NCBI GenBank assembly: GCA_021413675.1 | Contig: JAIOQA010000284.1 | Location: forward strand, 1-52,287 | Length of the DNA stretch: 52,287 nt | Direction: 5' to 3' | From: Deltaproteobacteria bacterium | Lineage (GTDB): Bacteria; Myxococcota_A; Polyangia; Haliangiales; Haliangiaceae | Part shown: positions 51,494 to 52,287 of the stretch, piece after piece | How positions within the stretch are numbered: the stretch's first letter is position 1 | Layout: each line of letters begins with the position of its first letter | Made by a program: the position numbers and the translations under genes | The notes under the pieces: model-generated | What the model was told of the DNA's origin: nothing | Seen by the model: the letters and a program-made list of their open reading frames with translations, nothing else | The model's database searches: none

Positions 51494-52287
51494 GGCATCC
51501 CCCCCGCCGCCAGCTCGACCTCGGTCTCGGCCAGCGCCGCCGCCACCGCCGCATCGACGACCTCGGCGCGCACCGCGAGCAGCGCGCGCTCGGCCTCGAG
51601 CACCGTGGTGAGATCGCGCGCGCCCTCGCGATACGCCGCCTGCGCCAGCGCGGCCGCCTTCTCCTCGATCGGCAGCACGTCGTCGCGCATCGATCGCGCG
51701 CGCCGGGTCGCCGCGGTCCAGCGCCGGTGCGCGATCTCGAGCCGCGCGCCCAGCGTCGCGTCGATCGCGCGCGCCTCGGCGGTGCGCGCCACTCTCGCCG
51801 CCCGCGCCGCCGCCACCTGCGCGCCGCCGCGCCCGAACAGCGGCAGCTCGAGGCTGACGCCGATGCGCGCGTCGGTGCCGGGCAGCGTGTCGTCGAACGC
51901 GTCGATCTCCACATCGAGCGCCAGCGCTGGCCAGCGCGATCGCCGCGCGCCGCGGATGGCCGCGTCGGCGGCCTCGATCCGCGCGTGGCCCGCGCGCGCG
52001 TCGGGGTGCGCGGTCAACCGCGGCCGCATCGCGTCGATCGGCGCGACCTCCGCGATCGCCGGCACGCCGCCGTCGGCGTGGAGCGCGATCGCCGGGTCCC
52101 AGCCGAGCGCGCCCGCGAGCTCCGCCGAGGTCGCGCGGACCTCGTCAGCGGCGGTCGCGGCCTCCGCGTCGGCGCGCGCCTTCGCGGCCTGCGCCGCCAC
52201 CACATCCGCATCGGCGCCATCGCCGGCGTCGCGCCGCGCCGCCGCGATCCGCACGACCTCCGCGGCGCGCGCCGCGGCGTCGGTCGC
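51490..52287 (-). CDS. TolC-family outer-membrane efflux protein (5' end outside window)
   Basis: The frame is open to the window edge at 52287, so the N-terminus and signal peptide are missing; 265 residues are visible. The long coiled-coil helices of an OEP domain are clear (AKARADAEAATAADEVRATS, ARVARTAEARAIDATLGARL, IEEKAAALAQAAYREGARDL), with the strand VSLELPLFGRG between them. This is the last OEP repeat and part of the first. It would form the outer-membrane exit duct for the RND pump encoded next. The start codon and the operon promoter lie outside the window. Confidence 0.92.
   Translation of the reverse strand, partial: ATDAAARAAEVVRIAAARRDAGDGADADVVAAQAAKARADAEAATAADEVRATSAELAGALGWDPAIALHADGGVPAIAEVAPIDAMRPRLTAHPDARAGHARIEAADAAIRGARRSRWPALALDVEIDAFDDTLPGTDARIGVSLELPLFGRGGAQVAAARAARVARTAEARAIDATLGARLEIAHRRWTAATRRARSMRDDVLPIEEKAAALAQAAYREGARDLTTVLEAERALLAVRAEVVDAAVAAALAETEVELAAGGMP

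Noticed and set aside
47331..51914. Apparent 1527-residue fusion upstream of the RND pump
   Set aside because: The extra ~510 residues are a shifted reading of the adaptor and TolC genes. The pump's own start (50378 or 50396) follows directly on the adaptor stop.

Overview
The window is very GC-rich and densely coded. It has lipoprotein-heavy gene content (at least ten lipoboxes, several followed by Ala/Asp/Pro-rich linkers), a DUF4139 protein, RCC1-like and RTX-like lipoproteins and a giant multihaem cytochrome. This points to a Myxococcota chromosome, most likely Kofleriaceae/Haliangiales-like. That placement is inferred from gene content and style, not from a marker-gene search. No phage, CRISPR array or intact insertion sequence is visible. 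The only mobile-looking DNA is a ~159 bp inverted-repeat element at 44616-44780.

Layout. 1-6.6 kb: a DUF3108 lipoprotein cut by the window edge, pdxA, rpe, a three-module secreted protein, a HEAT-repeat protein and a REC-XRE response regulator. 6.65-6.85 kb: tRNA-Pro(CGG) with a good sigma70 promoter. 6.8-13.7 kb: the most striking locus. It encodes a small outer-membrane-type protein, a fused CNB / four [4Fe-4S] cluster / membrane cytochrome-b-like protein, a periplasmic cytochrome with 30 haem motifs arranged as ten triheme modules, and an outer-membrane beta-barrel. Together these look like an electron conduit from the inner membrane to the cell surface. 13.8-20.8 kb: lipoproteins (VCBS/EF-like, RCC1-like, DUF3494 ice-binding-like) and an OmpA protein. 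20.9-26.8 kb: a long-chain acyl-CoA ligase, a lipoprotein, and a UPF1/IGHMBP2-type helicase broken by one amber codon. 26.8-32.2 kb: a DJ-1/PfpI enzyme coupled to a GlxA-type AraC regulator, divergent from a DUF362 protein across a perfect inverted-repeat operator, then a small membrane protein, an MBL-fold hydrolase and a NicO-type Ni/Co transporter. 32.2-38.1 kb: an RTX-repeat lipoprotein, a small lipoprotein, and a DUF4139 lipoprotein with an embedded OmpA-like segment. 38.2-45.5 kb: Fpg/Nei glycosylase, RlmI-type methyltransferase, DUF4304-like protein, an anthraniloyl-CoA-monooxygenase-like fusion with an eroded reductase half, DUF72, a hypothetical protein and a 2OG-Fe(II) oxygenase. 45.6-52.3 kb: a tightly coupled efflux operon, TolC - adaptor - RND pump - response regulator - histidine kinase, with the TolC gene cut by the window edge.

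Regulatory style. At least sixteen genes have a TAnnnT-like -10 hexamer (often TAGCGT or TACGCT, frequently with the extended TGn) whose last base lies only 5-8 nt before the start codon, most often 6-7. This is the geometry expected for leaderless mRNAs. In three gene pairs the upstream stop codon forms the first three bases of that hexamer. Other genes use short overlaps (ATGA, GTGA) or conventional Shine-Dalgarno sites. I used these signals to choose starts.
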